From assembly GCF_947331465.1 (NCBI RefSeq), contig NZ_CAMZOK010000001.1, forward strand, positions 62,001-126,000: a stretch of 64,000 bases of DNA. Reading direction: 5' to 3'. Below are positions 36,636 to 45,443 of the stretch, in pieces (the stretch's first letter is position 1; each line of letters begins with the position of its first letter). The notes under the pieces were generated by a model that saw only the letters and a list, made by a program, of their open reading frames with translations, made no database searches and was not told the origin of the DNA. A program made the translations under genes and the position numbers. This stretch comes from Shimia sp. Alg240-R146. GTDB lineage: Bacteria; Pseudomonadota; Alphaproteobacteria; Rhodobacterales; Rhodobacteraceae.

Positions 36636-38978
36636 ATGCTGCGCTTTTTGACCGCCCTATTGATCTCTCTGCTGCTGCCTTTGGCCGCGGTAAACGCTCA
36701 AGAGGCAACTGAGGCCGAGACTTCGAATCCGGTGGCCACAATCATGCAGCAAGCCGCTGAGCAAGGCATGACTGTGATCATCATGGACGCCAACGGCGAT
36801 CCATTGGCTCCTGCGGACTCCTCCGAGGAAAGCGCAGCGCAAGAAGCCCTCGAAGGCGACTCAGGCACCGCCATCATGAAAGTGCAATCCGAGGTCGATC
36901 AGTTCCGCGAACTGCTGCAACGGCGGCTCGATGCGTGGCCCGCGTCCGTGAACGAAGTGCTGTTCATCCTGCGCGCCTCCAGCCCGGACGGCAAAATTTT
37001 CACCTTCTTTGAGGTCCTTCTGTGGTGTTTAGGGCTGTTCTTTGTGGCGCTTTTTGCCGAACGCTACATCTACGGTCAGCGTATTGCCGCACGTTTTGTT
37101 GTACCACTGATTCAAGAAAACCCACACGGCTACAGCGGAAAACTCCCGTTTCTTGTCGTACGTTTTATCGCGGGCGTGATTGGCGTTCTGTTTTCGATGA
37201 CCGTGGCCTTTCTGCTTGGCTTCCTGCTGCTGGGATCATCCGACGACACCGCCATCCGCTTCACCGTCGCTTCGATCTATTTCGCTTATTTCATGGCCCG
37301 TACGGCCGCCCTTATGTGGCGCATGATTCTGTCGCCATTTCTTGACCAATACCGCATCCCGGCATTCTCAACCCGCGACGCCAAGCGACTTTATCGCTGG
37401 CTCTTTCTGCTTGCAGCTTTGGATGTGTGTTCTCAGGTCTTCGGCGAGTGGCTCAAGGAACTGGGCCTGAATTACGATGTCTATGCGCTGATGACGCTTG
37501 CCTTGGTGTCGATCTTCTCGCTTGGCAACATTCTGATGGCGCTGGTGAATTACAAACCGGTGGCCAATGCTATCCGCAACGGTCGCGCCCGTGACGAAGT
37601 CAGCTTCCCGGTACGCATCATCAGCGATTTCTGGGCACCCGCTTTTATCCTGTATGTGGTCTATGGCTTCTTGGACCAGGCATTCGACCTAATCCTTGAA
37701 GTAGAAGACGCCGTACCGATGCTGGCCGCAGCCTACGCCATCTTCTCGGCCATCGTAGTGGTCTATGCGACCATCAACTTCGGCATCGAGAAATTCTTTG
37801 ACCGTGCACGCCGCATTCGCGAAATGAACGCGGATCAAGACGCCAAAGACGACGCCGAGGGCGACACACCAACACCGGACCAGATCGACGAAATAGAGTC
37901 GCTAAGGCAAAAAATCGAAGGTCGTCAGATCCAAACCTTCGAACAGCTCGCTCGCCGGATTTCTGGTATTCTCGCCGTGGTTGCCGGTGTCTATGCCGCG
38001 ATCCTTGCTTTTGGCGCAGGCGACATGATGGCAGATTCCCTGTCGAACCGGCTTTTGGACGTGCTGGTCATCTTGTTCTTTGGCTACATCGTTTTTCACG
38101 CGTTCCGCGTCTGGGTCGACGGCAAAATCCGGGATGAACAAGGCGACGAAGAAGAGGGCGAGCTGGGCGACGAGGGTGGTGGCAACAGCGCCAGCCGCCT
38201 AGCCACCCTGCTACCGCTGTTCCGCGCCACGATGCTGCTGGTGATCGTGATTTCGATCATTCTGATTGTGCTTTTGGAACTCGGCGTCAACGTCAGCCCG
38301 CTGTTTGCCGGTGCCGGTGTTGTCGGTCTGGCTGTGGGTTTTGGCGCGCAATCCTTGGTGCGCGACGTGTTCTCCGGGGCGTTCTTCTTGTTTGATGACG
38401 CCTTCCGCAAAGGCGAATACATCGACATCGGCGGCGTCAAAGGCACGGTCGAAAAAATCTCGGTACGGTCCTTCCAACTGCGCCACCACTTGGGGCCGCT
38501 GCACACGGTTCCGTTTGGCGAAATCCAGTACCTCACCAACTATTCTCGCGACTGGGTGATCATGAAGCTCAAGCTGCGTGTGACCTATGACACCGACGTC
38601 GAGCGGGTGCGCAAGCTGGTGAAGAATCTCGGGGTCGCACTTTTGGACGATCCGGTGATTGGCCACAACTTTATCCAGCCTCTGAAGTCGCAGGGCGTGG
38701 TCGAGATGCAAGACAGCGCCATGATCATCCGCGTGAAATTCATGACCAAGCCGGGCGATCAATGGCTGGTGCGCAAAAAAGTTTATCAGGAAATCCGCGA
38801 GCTGTTTGCCCGCGAAGGAATCAAATTCGCCCACCGCGAAGTCACCGTGCGTCTTGCTGATGGCAAAGAGGAAGAGAACCTTACTCCGAAAGAGCGCGAC
38901 GCAATTGTCGGCGCCGTCGAAGCCGCGATTGACGAGGACGCCATGGAGGGTGGGCCAGACGGCGGGGACGACCGGTGA
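36636..38978 (+). CDS. large mechanosensitive channel, MscS family
   Basis: This 780-residue protein has a signal peptide (MLRFLTALLISLLLPLAAVNA) and a soluble periplasmic segment (about 23-125). It continues with a membrane region of roughly 10 helices, and the MscS core near 545-720. The pore helix is GAGVVGLAVGFGAQSLVRDV, followed by the beta-domain (FRKGEYIDIGGVKGTVEKIS) and FGEIQYLTNYSRDWV. The length (780) and the N-terminal extension place it among the MscK/YnaI-like subtypes rather than the small MscS. It likely protects against osmotic downshift; the acidic C-terminal tail is unusual. The long upstream open frame to 36234 is discounted because the signal peptide starts at 36636. Confidence 0.88.
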   Translation: MLRFLTALLISLLLPLAAVNAQEATEAETSNPVATIMQQAAEQGMTVIIMDANGDPLAPADSSEESAAQEALEGDSGTAIMKVQSEVDQFRELLQRRLDAWPASVNEVLFILRASSPDGKIFTFFEVLLWCLGLFFVALFAERYIYGQRIAARFVVPLIQENPHGYSGKLPFLVVRFIAGVIGVLFSMTVAFLLGFLLLGSSDDTAIRFTVASIYFAYFMARTAALMWRMILSPFLDQYRIPAFSTRDAKRLYRWLFLLAALDVCSQVFGEWLKELGLNYDVYALMTLALVSIFSLGNILMALVNYKPVANAIRNGRARDEVSFPVRIISDFWAPAFILYVVYGFLDQAFDLILEVEDAVPMLAAAYAIFSAIVVVYATINFGIEKFFDRARRIREMNADQDAKDDAEGDTPTPDQIDEIESLRQKIEGRQIQTFEQLARRISGILAVVAGVYAAILAFGAGDMMADSLSNRLLDVLVILFFGYIVFHAFRVWVDGKIRDEQGDEEEGELGDEGGGNSASRLATLLPLFRATMLLVIVISIILIVLLELGVNVSPLFAGAGVVGLAVGFGAQSLVRDVFSGAFFLFDDAFRKGEYIDIGGVKGTVEKISVRSFQLRHHLGPLHTVPFGEIQYLTNYSRDWVIMKLKLRVTYDTDVERVRKLVKNLGVALLDDPVIGHNFIQPLKSQGVVEMQDSAMIIRVKFMTKPGDQWLVRKKVYQEIRELFAREGIKFAHREVTVRLADGKEEENLTPKERDAIVGAVEAAIDEDAMEGGPDGGDDR

Positions 38979-39145
38979 TCGCGCCGCCGCTTGCGTCCCG
39001 CGGGCTTTGACCGGATCGTAACGGGTATTTTTGGCCAGAAAGAAGCCGGATTGGCAGTGCCACGGCGCGGCCACTGATTGTGTGGCGAGACCTGATCAAA
39101 AGTGGGCCCGCAGTAAGGGCAGCGCCCCGTTCTGCAGGTGTGCTC

Positions 39146-40297
39146 TTAGCTCCGATTCGGATCCATCGCGTCACGCAACCCGTCGCCAAAGAAGTTGAAG
39201 GCCAGCACCACAATCACAATCGGCAGCATTGGAATGGCCGTCCACCAGTAGATCTCGATTGATGCAAGATTTTGCGCATCGTTCAGCATCACGCCCCAGC
39301 TCACTGCAGGCGCCCGCAGGCCAAGCCCAAGATAGCTCAGGGCTGTTTCGCCCAAGATCATCGCGGGGATCGACAGCGTCGCGCTGGCAATCAGGTGGCT
39401 TAGGAAGTTTGGCAAAAGGTGTTTGCTGATCACGCGGGTCGGCCGCGCACCCATCATCTCGGCAGCGCGCACAAATTCCTCTTCCCGCAGGCTCAGGAAC
39501 TTGGATCGAACGGCCCTCGCCAATCCGGGCCAATCCAGAATGCCCAGAATGATCGATATGATGAAAAACACCGCCACCGGGCCCCAATGGGACGGCACCG
39601 CAGCGGACAAGGCGAGCCAAAGTGGTAACTCAGGCAGACTGCGCAGAATTTCGATCACACGGTTGATGATCCAGTCCAGAAATCCGCCAAAATAGCCCGC
39701 TATCGAGCCCAGCGTGATGCCGATCAGGAAGGACACCGTGATGCCGACGAGACCGACAGTCAAAGACAGTTGCGCGCCGTACATGATCCTTGAAAACACA
39801 TCCCGACCCAACCTGTCAGATCCCAAAAGGAACACCGTCGCCCCTTCGGGCGCGCAGAACAGATGTTTATTGGTGGGGATAAAGCCGGACAGTTTGTAGT
39901 CCGAACCCTCGCAGAAGAACGACAACTTCGCCGGACTGTTTGTGTCAGCCACATACTTCCAACTGAAGCTCTCAAGATCCATCTCGGCTTGGGTTTCATA
40001 GACATGCGGTCCGATGAACTTGCCGTCGTGAAACAACCGCACCAGTTGCGGCGGCGCATAAAGGTAGTCTTCCAGCCGCTCGTTGGGCGTATAAGGCGAA
40101 ATGAAGCCCGCGAAAGGCAAGCTCAGGTAAGACACCAGCAGGAAGAGGGCCGAAATCAGACCCAATTTGTGTGTCTTGAACCGCAGCCACAGCAGCCTTG
40201 CGTTGGACATGTCCAATTCGGCGTTGCGTGCTTCGGCGCCGATGTCGGTTTCATAGGGGGCGTCGTCAACAAAACGCCCGTCAGGCAGAATACTCAT
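39146..40297 (-). CDS. ABC transporter permease, OppC/DppC type
   Basis: This 383-residue inner-membrane permease has a first helix near 37-55, a large periplasmic insert (about 60-170), then five helices including the ABC-coupling motif EEFVRAAEMMGARPTRVISK. The insert contains GSDRLGRDVFSRIMYG, the usual OppC conserved region. It overlaps the first permease by four bases. The unusual insert is typical of the subclass whose binding proteins are large (here 634 residues). Substrate unknown. Confidence 0.88.
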   Translation of the reverse strand: MSILPDGRFVDDAPYETDIGAEARNAELDMSNARLLWLRFKTHKLGLISALFLLVSYLSLPFAGFISPYTPNERLEDYLYAPPQLVRLFHDGKFIGPHVYETQAEMDLESFSWKYVADTNSPAKLSFFCEGSDYKLSGFIPTNKHLFCAPEGATVFLLGSDRLGRDVFSRIMYGAQLSLTVGLVGITVSFLIGITLGSIAGYFGGFLDWIINRVIEILRSLPELPLWLALSAAVPSHWGPVAVFFIISIILGILDWPGLARAVRSKFLSLREEEFVRAAEMMGARPTRVISKHLLPNFLSHLIASATLSIPAMILGETALSYLGLGLRAPAVSWGVMLNDAQNLASIEIYWWTAIPMLPIVIVVLAFNFFGDGLRDAMDPNRS

Positions 40298-41322
40298 CGC
40301 TCACGCCCTCCGAACCGAATACGGGGATCCAGCAGTGCCAGCAACAGATCCGACACCAACGTGCCGATCAGCGTCAGCAACGCCACGAACATCAACACGA
40401 AGGCCGACAGGAACACATCCTGCGATTTCAGCGCCTGCAACAACACAGGCCCGATGGTTTGTAACCCAAGAACCACCGACACCAGAACCGAGCCGGATAC
40501 CAGCGACGGGATCAACGTGCCGATGTCGGCGACAAAGGGGTTAAACGCCACCCGCAGCGGGTACTTGGTCAGCATCGCGCTTTCGCGCATGCCTTTGGCA
40601 CGTGCGGTTTCCACATAAGGCTTGCCCAGCTCGTCCAACAGGTTTGCCCGCAGGCGCTGCATCATTCCTGCCGCGCCTGATGTGCCGATTACAAAGGTCG
40701 GAATGATCAGGTGGATCAACACCGATTTCATTTTTTCAAACGACATCGGCTCGCCTTCAAATTTCGGATCCATCAGCCCCCCAATGGGCAGGTTCAAATA
40801 GCGGTTTCCGTAGTAAAACAGGATCAACGCCAACAAAAAGTTTGGCGTTGCGAGGCCGAGATAGCCAACAAAGGCAGAGGTATAATCAATCCACGTCTTG
40901 GAACGCGCTGCGGCCAAAACACCAAGCGGCAATGCAACTGCATAAATGAACACCACCGCCGCAAGGTTGACCAAAATGGTCATCCACAACGCGCCGCCCA
41001 CCAGCTCACTCACCGGCTCGTCAAATTCAAACGACCAGCCAAATTCGCCCTGCAGCATGCCCGCAAACCCATGCGGACCGGGGACAAGCCCCATCCAGAT
41101 CATGTATTGCTTCCAGATCGGCTGATCCATCGAGAATTCCTGTCTCAGGAACTCCGCCTTGGCGATGCCTGCCGACTGCCCCGTCGCGCGCAGCTCGTTG
41201 ATCTGATTGGACAGAAAGTCCCCCGGCGGCAGATTGATAATCGCGTATACGAACACCGAGACCACCATCAGCGTGCTCAGCATCGTAAATAACCGGAAGA
41301 CTGCAAACCGCAGCATCGCCAT
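40294..41322 (-). CDS. ABC transporter permease, OppB/DppB type
   Basis: This 342-residue permease has six predicted helices; the first is near 8-30, followed by a periplasmic loop (about 30-110). The EAA-type cytoplasmic loop is ELGKPYVETARAKGMRESAM. It forms the membrane pore with the OppC-type partner, whose gene overlaps it by four bases. The start at 41322 is chosen because the first helix then sits at the N-terminus. It lies nine bases after the binding-protein gene. Confidence 0.9.
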   Translation of the reverse strand: MAMLRFAVFRLFTMLSTLMVVSVFVYAIINLPPGDFLSNQINELRATGQSAGIAKAEFLRQEFSMDQPIWKQYMIWMGLVPGPHGFAGMLQGEFGWSFEFDEPVSELVGGALWMTILVNLAAVVFIYAVALPLGVLAAARSKTWIDYTSAFVGYLGLATPNFLLALILFYYGNRYLNLPIGGLMDPKFEGEPMSFEKMKSVLIHLIIPTFVIGTSGAAGMMQRLRANLLDELGKPYVETARAKGMRESAMLTKYPLRVAFNPFVADIGTLIPSLVSGSVLVSVVLGLQTIGPVLLQALKSQDVFLSAFVLMFVALLTLIGTLVSDLLLALLDPRIRFGGRER

Positions 41323-41331
41323 CAGACCGCC

Positions 41332-43236
41332 CTATTCCGCAAAGTAAAATTCATCGACGCGATATACGCCAAAATGCGCGCCGGGCGACCAGGCCCAGAT
41401 CGCTTTCTCCGGCACGTTGCGCAGACGGTTGGACACAACCACTGGCTGGGGCGCACCATTCAACACACCAATCGCAAAGACGTTTTCGGCATGAATATCA
41501 ACCATTTCCTGCCAGATCGTTCCACGTTCCACAGCGGAAAATGCACTCGCCCATTTATGCGCCAGATCATTAAGCCGAATGGCGGGGCCCATGTCAGGCG
41601 GCTCGCCACTGTCACCACTGGTCTGGTGATATTGCCCCCACTTCGGCCAGGCAAAGAACTCCTGCTGCCACGGCGCCACATAATCCGGCGAGGTGTAGGA
41701 CTGCGGAAGACCGTTGTCCCACCCGAACCAGACCGCCGCCATCGATTCTCCCGCGTACACCCGGTTGCGCAGAATATCGCGCTCCAACGGACGCATCAAA
41801 AGCTTGATACCAAGGTCTTTCCAGTTGTCGATAACGATCTGCAGCGCGCTTTCGACTTCCTGCCGCTCGCCTGCGGTTTCCACCACAATCCACAGCGGAC
41901 GCCCGTCGGGCAACAAACGTGTGCCGTTCTTGTCGCGCTCCGTTAGCCCCATCTCGTCCAACAAAGCATTGGCCTGATCCACATCGTAGGCCGCCCATGC
42001 CTTGCGATTTTCCTCGCGGTAAAACGGGCTGATCGGCAGCACCGTCATGCCGCCCTCTTTGGCCAGACCGAAATACAGCCCCTTGTTGATGATCTTGCGA
42101 TTTATGCCCAACGACAGGGCACGGCGGAACCGCACATCGCGCAGGGTCTCACGCCAGTTGTCATCGTTATAGTTCAGGTTTGGATAAATCGCGATTTGCG
42201 ATGCGGTGCCATTGCCCCACAAAAAGGTTTTGTAGTTTCCGGAGTTTTCGCCCTTTTTCAGGATCGCCGTGTCTTTGAAATCAAGACCACGCGCCTGCAG
42301 GTCCACTTCTCCGGCGTTGGCCTTGGCGGCCACAAGACCCGGCGCCACGACTTGCATTTCGACCACGTCAATATAAGGCAACTGCACACCGTTTGGATCA
42401 ACGCGGTGGTAATATGGATTGCGCACAAACAAGAACCGGCTTTTGCCGTCCTTGGTGGCCAGCATCCAAGGCTGCAACGTCGGCAAATCGGGGTTGTCGA
42501 ATTTGTACATGTTGTCGCTGCGATTGTGCAGCGCCGCCCAGCTGCGCACCCGCGCCTCATAAAGCGCCTCACTCAGCGTTTCTTCATCAGCATAATCCGC
42601 GTGCAGCGGCTTCAGAAAATGCGCGGGGCGATAAATGAACGGCGGCCGCGCTTCTGCCAGTTTCTGCAAAAACTGCGGGTTGGGCTTGTGCCATTCATAA
42701 ATGACCGTGTGTTCATCCGGAAAGGACACAGTCGGCAATTGGCCTTCGACCCGCATAAAGTCGATAGGGCCTGAAGGCGACAGGAATTCATTGGTCGCCA
42801 CGTCCTCCCACCAGTACCGGAAATCTTCCGAGGTAAAGGGATGCCCGTCAGACCATTTGTGTCCGGGGCGCAGGTGCATGGTGAACTTTATGTCGTTTTC
42901 GTTGTCGAGACTCTGAAGGATGTCAGGCACAATCTCATAGCGCTCATTATAACCCACCAGCCGCGCATAGCCGTAGACCACCATCTGGCGCACATCCTTG
43001 GCTCGGGTCACCATGGTGCGCATGGTGCCACCCGGCGTGCCCAGCTTGCGGCCACGCAGCTCCAGATCCGGAACCAACGGCACGCTTGGCAAACGCTCGG
43101 TCACAGGTGGCAGGTTGCCGGCATCAACTTCCTGTTTCCAGAACGCACCTTCGATCGGGTCCAGCGCCACCGCCACAGTGGCTACCATGCCAGTTGCCGC
43201 CCCGATGACCGCGGCCAACAGAGTTTTCTTAAACAT
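41332..43236 (-). CDS. ABC transporter substrate-binding protein, family 5
   Basis: This 634-residue protein has a signal peptide (MFKKTLLAAVIGAATGMVAT, cleavage around AVA-LDP) and a large SBP_bac_5 domain, with the blocks DNENDIKFTMHLRPGHKWSD and FTSEDFRYWWEDV. Its length exceeds the common OppA/DppA (about 530) and fits the subclass with oligosaccharide, peptide or opine cargo. It overlaps the upstream ATPase gene by eight bases. The SBP captures ligand in the periplasm and hands it to the two permeases. The cargo cannot be inferred from sequence alone. Confidence 0.9.
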   Translation of the reverse strand: MFKKTLLAAVIGAATGMVATVAVALDPIEGAFWKQEVDAGNLPPVTERLPSVPLVPDLELRGRKLGTPGGTMRTMVTRAKDVRQMVVYGYARLVGYNERYEIVPDILQSLDNENDIKFTMHLRPGHKWSDGHPFTSEDFRYWWEDVATNEFLSPSGPIDFMRVEGQLPTVSFPDEHTVIYEWHKPNPQFLQKLAEARPPFIYRPAHFLKPLHADYADEETLSEALYEARVRSWAALHNRSDNMYKFDNPDLPTLQPWMLATKDGKSRFLFVRNPYYHRVDPNGVQLPYIDVVEMQVVAPGLVAAKANAGEVDLQARGLDFKDTAILKKGENSGNYKTFLWGNGTASQIAIYPNLNYNDDNWRETLRDVRFRRALSLGINRKIINKGLYFGLAKEGGMTVLPISPFYREENRKAWAAYDVDQANALLDEMGLTERDKNGTRLLPDGRPLWIVVETAGERQEVESALQIVIDNWKDLGIKLLMRPLERDILRNRVYAGESMAAVWFGWDNGLPQSYTSPDYVAPWQQEFFAWPKWGQYHQTSGDSGEPPDMGPAIRLNDLAHKWASAFSAVERGTIWQEMVDIHAENVFAIGVLNGAPQPVVVSNRLRNVPEKAIWAWSPGAHFGVYRVDEFYFAE

Positions 43237-45007
43237 AACAACGCACCTTGTGGTTGGGTCCGGTCTCCGTCAGCGGCGGAACCTCCAGACCGTCAAATCG
43301 GAATGCATCAGGCCAGCTTGAGGGCTCGCCGGCCCCCTGCGACACGATGTTGAGATCAATTGGGCGGTTGATGTCCGGCTCAGGCTGGGCCGCGATCAAT
43401 GCCTTGGTGTAGGGATGTTGCGGATCATGAAACAGCACCTCTGGCGGGCCTTGCTCCACCACCAGACCGGACCGCATCACCGCCACTTCATCGGCAATAC
43501 GTGCCACCACGGCAAGGTCATGACTGATAAACAGATAGCTCAGTTTCAGCCGGTCGCGGATGTCTTCCAGCAACTGCAAAACCTGCTCTTGAACGGACAC
43601 ATCCAGCGCCGAAGTCGGCTCATCGCACACCAAAAACGTCGGCCCCAGCATCAGCGCGCGGGCAATCGACAACCGCTGGCGTTGTCCGCCGGAAAAGGCG
43701 TGCGGATAGCGGGTCAGCATATTCTCACCCAACCCCACCCAACGCAGCATTTCGGCGGCCCGCTCGACACGGTCACTGACTGACCCAACGCCGTGGATTT
43801 CCATTGGTTCCACCAGCGCATCCTTGACGCGCATCCGTGGGTTCAAGGTCGAATAGGGGTCCTGAAACACCATCTGCGCCTTGCGCTGAAACGCCAGTCG
43901 CTCTGCTTTATCCAGCTCTTGGAGGTTAACAGCCTCGCCGCCCGTCTCAGCCCTGAACAGGATTGACGACCCGGCATCTGCCACCTCAGCGCCCAGCGCC
44001 ATCTGCGCGGTCGTGGTCTTGCCGGACCCGCTTTCGCCCACCACAGCCAGCGTTTTGCCACGCTCAACGCCAAAATTCACGCCGCGCACGGCTTGAATGA
44101 CCGACTTGGGTTTCCACGCGGAACTGCCTTTGAGCACATAGGTTTTGCTCACGTCGCGCATTTCCAGAATGTAGTCACGGTCTTCTTCGCGCTTGGCTTC
44201 CGGAATGGTTGCCGGAATTTCCGGCGCCGCCGCCATCAGATCACGGGTATAGCCGTGCTTGGGGTCGTTCAATACAAGCGGCGCAGGTCCAGCTTCCATC
44301 ACGCGGCCGCGATTCATCACCACGACGCTGTCAGCCATATTTGCAACCACACCCAGATCGTGTGTCACCAGTACCACGGCCATGCCGTATTCGGCCTGCA
44401 AATCCTTGATCAATCCCAAAACCTGCGCCTGCGTCGTCACATCCAGCGCGGTCGTCGGCTCATCCGCAATCAGCACATCAGGCCGGCCCACCATCGCCAT
44501 CGCGATCATCGCGCGCTGACGCATCCCGCCCGAAAGCTCGAACGGATAGCTGTCAAAAATGCGCTGCGGGTCTTTGAAACCCACCCGTTCAAACATCGCC
44601 AGAACCAGTTTAATACGTTCGGCCTTGCTGATTTTCTTGTGCAGCCGCAGCACTTCGGAGACCTGATTGCCAATCCTGTGCAATGGCGACAACGAGCGCA
44701 TCGGCTCCTGAAAGATCATCGAAATACGTTCACCGCGAACATCGCACATCTGACGCTCGCTCATGGACATCAAATCCACATCCGGCGCGTCCTCGCGTCC
44801 TGCAAGCGTGATTTTACCGGACCGCATCTGCGCGGCGCCCGGCAAAATACGCAAGGCCGCACGACAACTCAGCGTCTTTCCAGAGCCGCTTTCCCCAACC
44901 AGCGCCAGCGTTTCACCACGCCGCACCGAGAAACTGACATCATTCACCACCGGCGCGGCATCGCCGAAGCCGATCGTCAGGTTTTCCACAGTCAAAAGTG
45001 CCGTCAC
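43229..45007 (-). CDS. double ABC ATPase (OppD-OppF fusion)
   Basis: This 592-residue protein contains two ABC nucleotide-binding domains. The first (about 1-290) has Walker A GESGSGKTLSCRAALRI, signature LSGGMRQRAMIAMA and Walker B DVLIADEPTTALDVTT. The second (about 290-560) has GESGSGKTTTAQMALGA, SGGQRQRLSIARAL and FLVCDEPTSALDVSV. It supplies both ATPase halves for the Opp/Dpp-type importer. The gene is the first of the operon ATPase-SBP-OppB-OppC; its stop overlaps the next start by eight bases. It has the same domain plan as YejF. Confidence 0.92.
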   Translation of the reverse strand: MTALLTVENLTIGFGDAAPVVNDVSFSVRRGETLALVGESGSGKTLSCRAALRILPGAAQMRSGKITLAGREDAPDVDLMSMSERQMCDVRGERISMIFQEPMRSLSPLHRIGNQVSEVLRLHKKISKAERIKLVLAMFERVGFKDPQRIFDSYPFELSGGMRQRAMIAMAMVGRPDVLIADEPTTALDVTTQAQVLGLIKDLQAEYGMAVVLVTHDLGVVANMADSVVVMNRGRVMEAGPAPLVLNDPKHGYTRDLMAAAPEIPATIPEAKREEDRDYILEMRDVSKTYVLKGSSAWKPKSVIQAVRGVNFGVERGKTLAVVGESGSGKTTTAQMALGAEVADAGSSILFRAETGGEAVNLQELDKAERLAFQRKAQMVFQDPYSTLNPRMRVKDALVEPMEIHGVGSVSDRVERAAEMLRWVGLGENMLTRYPHAFSGGQRQRLSIARALMLGPTFLVCDEPTSALDVSVQEQVLQLLEDIRDRLKLSYLFISHDLAVVARIADEVAVMRSGLVVEQGPPEVLFHDPQHPYTKALIAAQPEPDINRPIDLNIVSQGAGEPSSWPDAFRFDGLEVPPLTETGPNHKVRCYV

Positions 45008-45443
45008 GCCAGTTTTCCCTCACGCGCCCCGCAATCTCTCCCGAACTGCCTCATAGAACGCCAATTGGAGTGAACATGATTAATTGCGTTGTCGCAAGCG
45101 TCTCGCGCACCCCACCCGCACGTAAACGACTGAAAAAGAGCGGCTGCGCACCGCCGCGCGCACGTCTTTGACCGCTTCACACAAGGCAATCTCCGCCCCG
45201 AGACAAGAGACCGGGTGATACATCGCGCCAAAAGACGGCCCGGCATCAAAAATTGCCTGATACTGCGCCACCCACGCAGATGCGGCCATTTGATACGCAT
45301 TTCGTGACGTAAATCCCTAGACCCGCAAGTAGTTACCCGTCATATTGCGAACGGAGCCCTCGGCTTGATGCCCGTTTACGGAACGTACAAAATTTCAATA
45401 GTTTGGCTGCAAAATTTCGGCCGCTCCGCAAACGGAGACGACA
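45008..45443. other. divergent intergenic region upstream of the lipid cluster
   Basis: About 436 bases separate the ABC importer ATPase (minus) and the alpha-oxoamine synthase (plus). No convincing gene is seen; a minus-strand 69-codon frame (45080-45289) lacks a ribosome-binding site and homology. It must hold divergent promoters. A direct repeat, CAAAATTTC, occurs twice close to the plus-strand gene, whose ATG follows CGGAGACGACA. Confidence 0.6.
45388..45418 (+). promoter_or_regulatory. direct repeats CAAAATTTC before the lipid operon
   Basis: CAAAATTTC occurs at 45388-45396 and again at 45410-45418, 22 bases apart centre to centre, about two helical turns, ending 26 bases before the ATG. 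The core AAATTT is itself a palindrome. This looks like a pair of operator half-sites, but no regulator gene is nearby. Confidence 0.4.

Noticed and set aside
45080-45289. 69-codon minus-strand frame in the control region of the lipid operon
   Set aside because: There is no ribosome-binding site or homology; it is short and in a promoter region.
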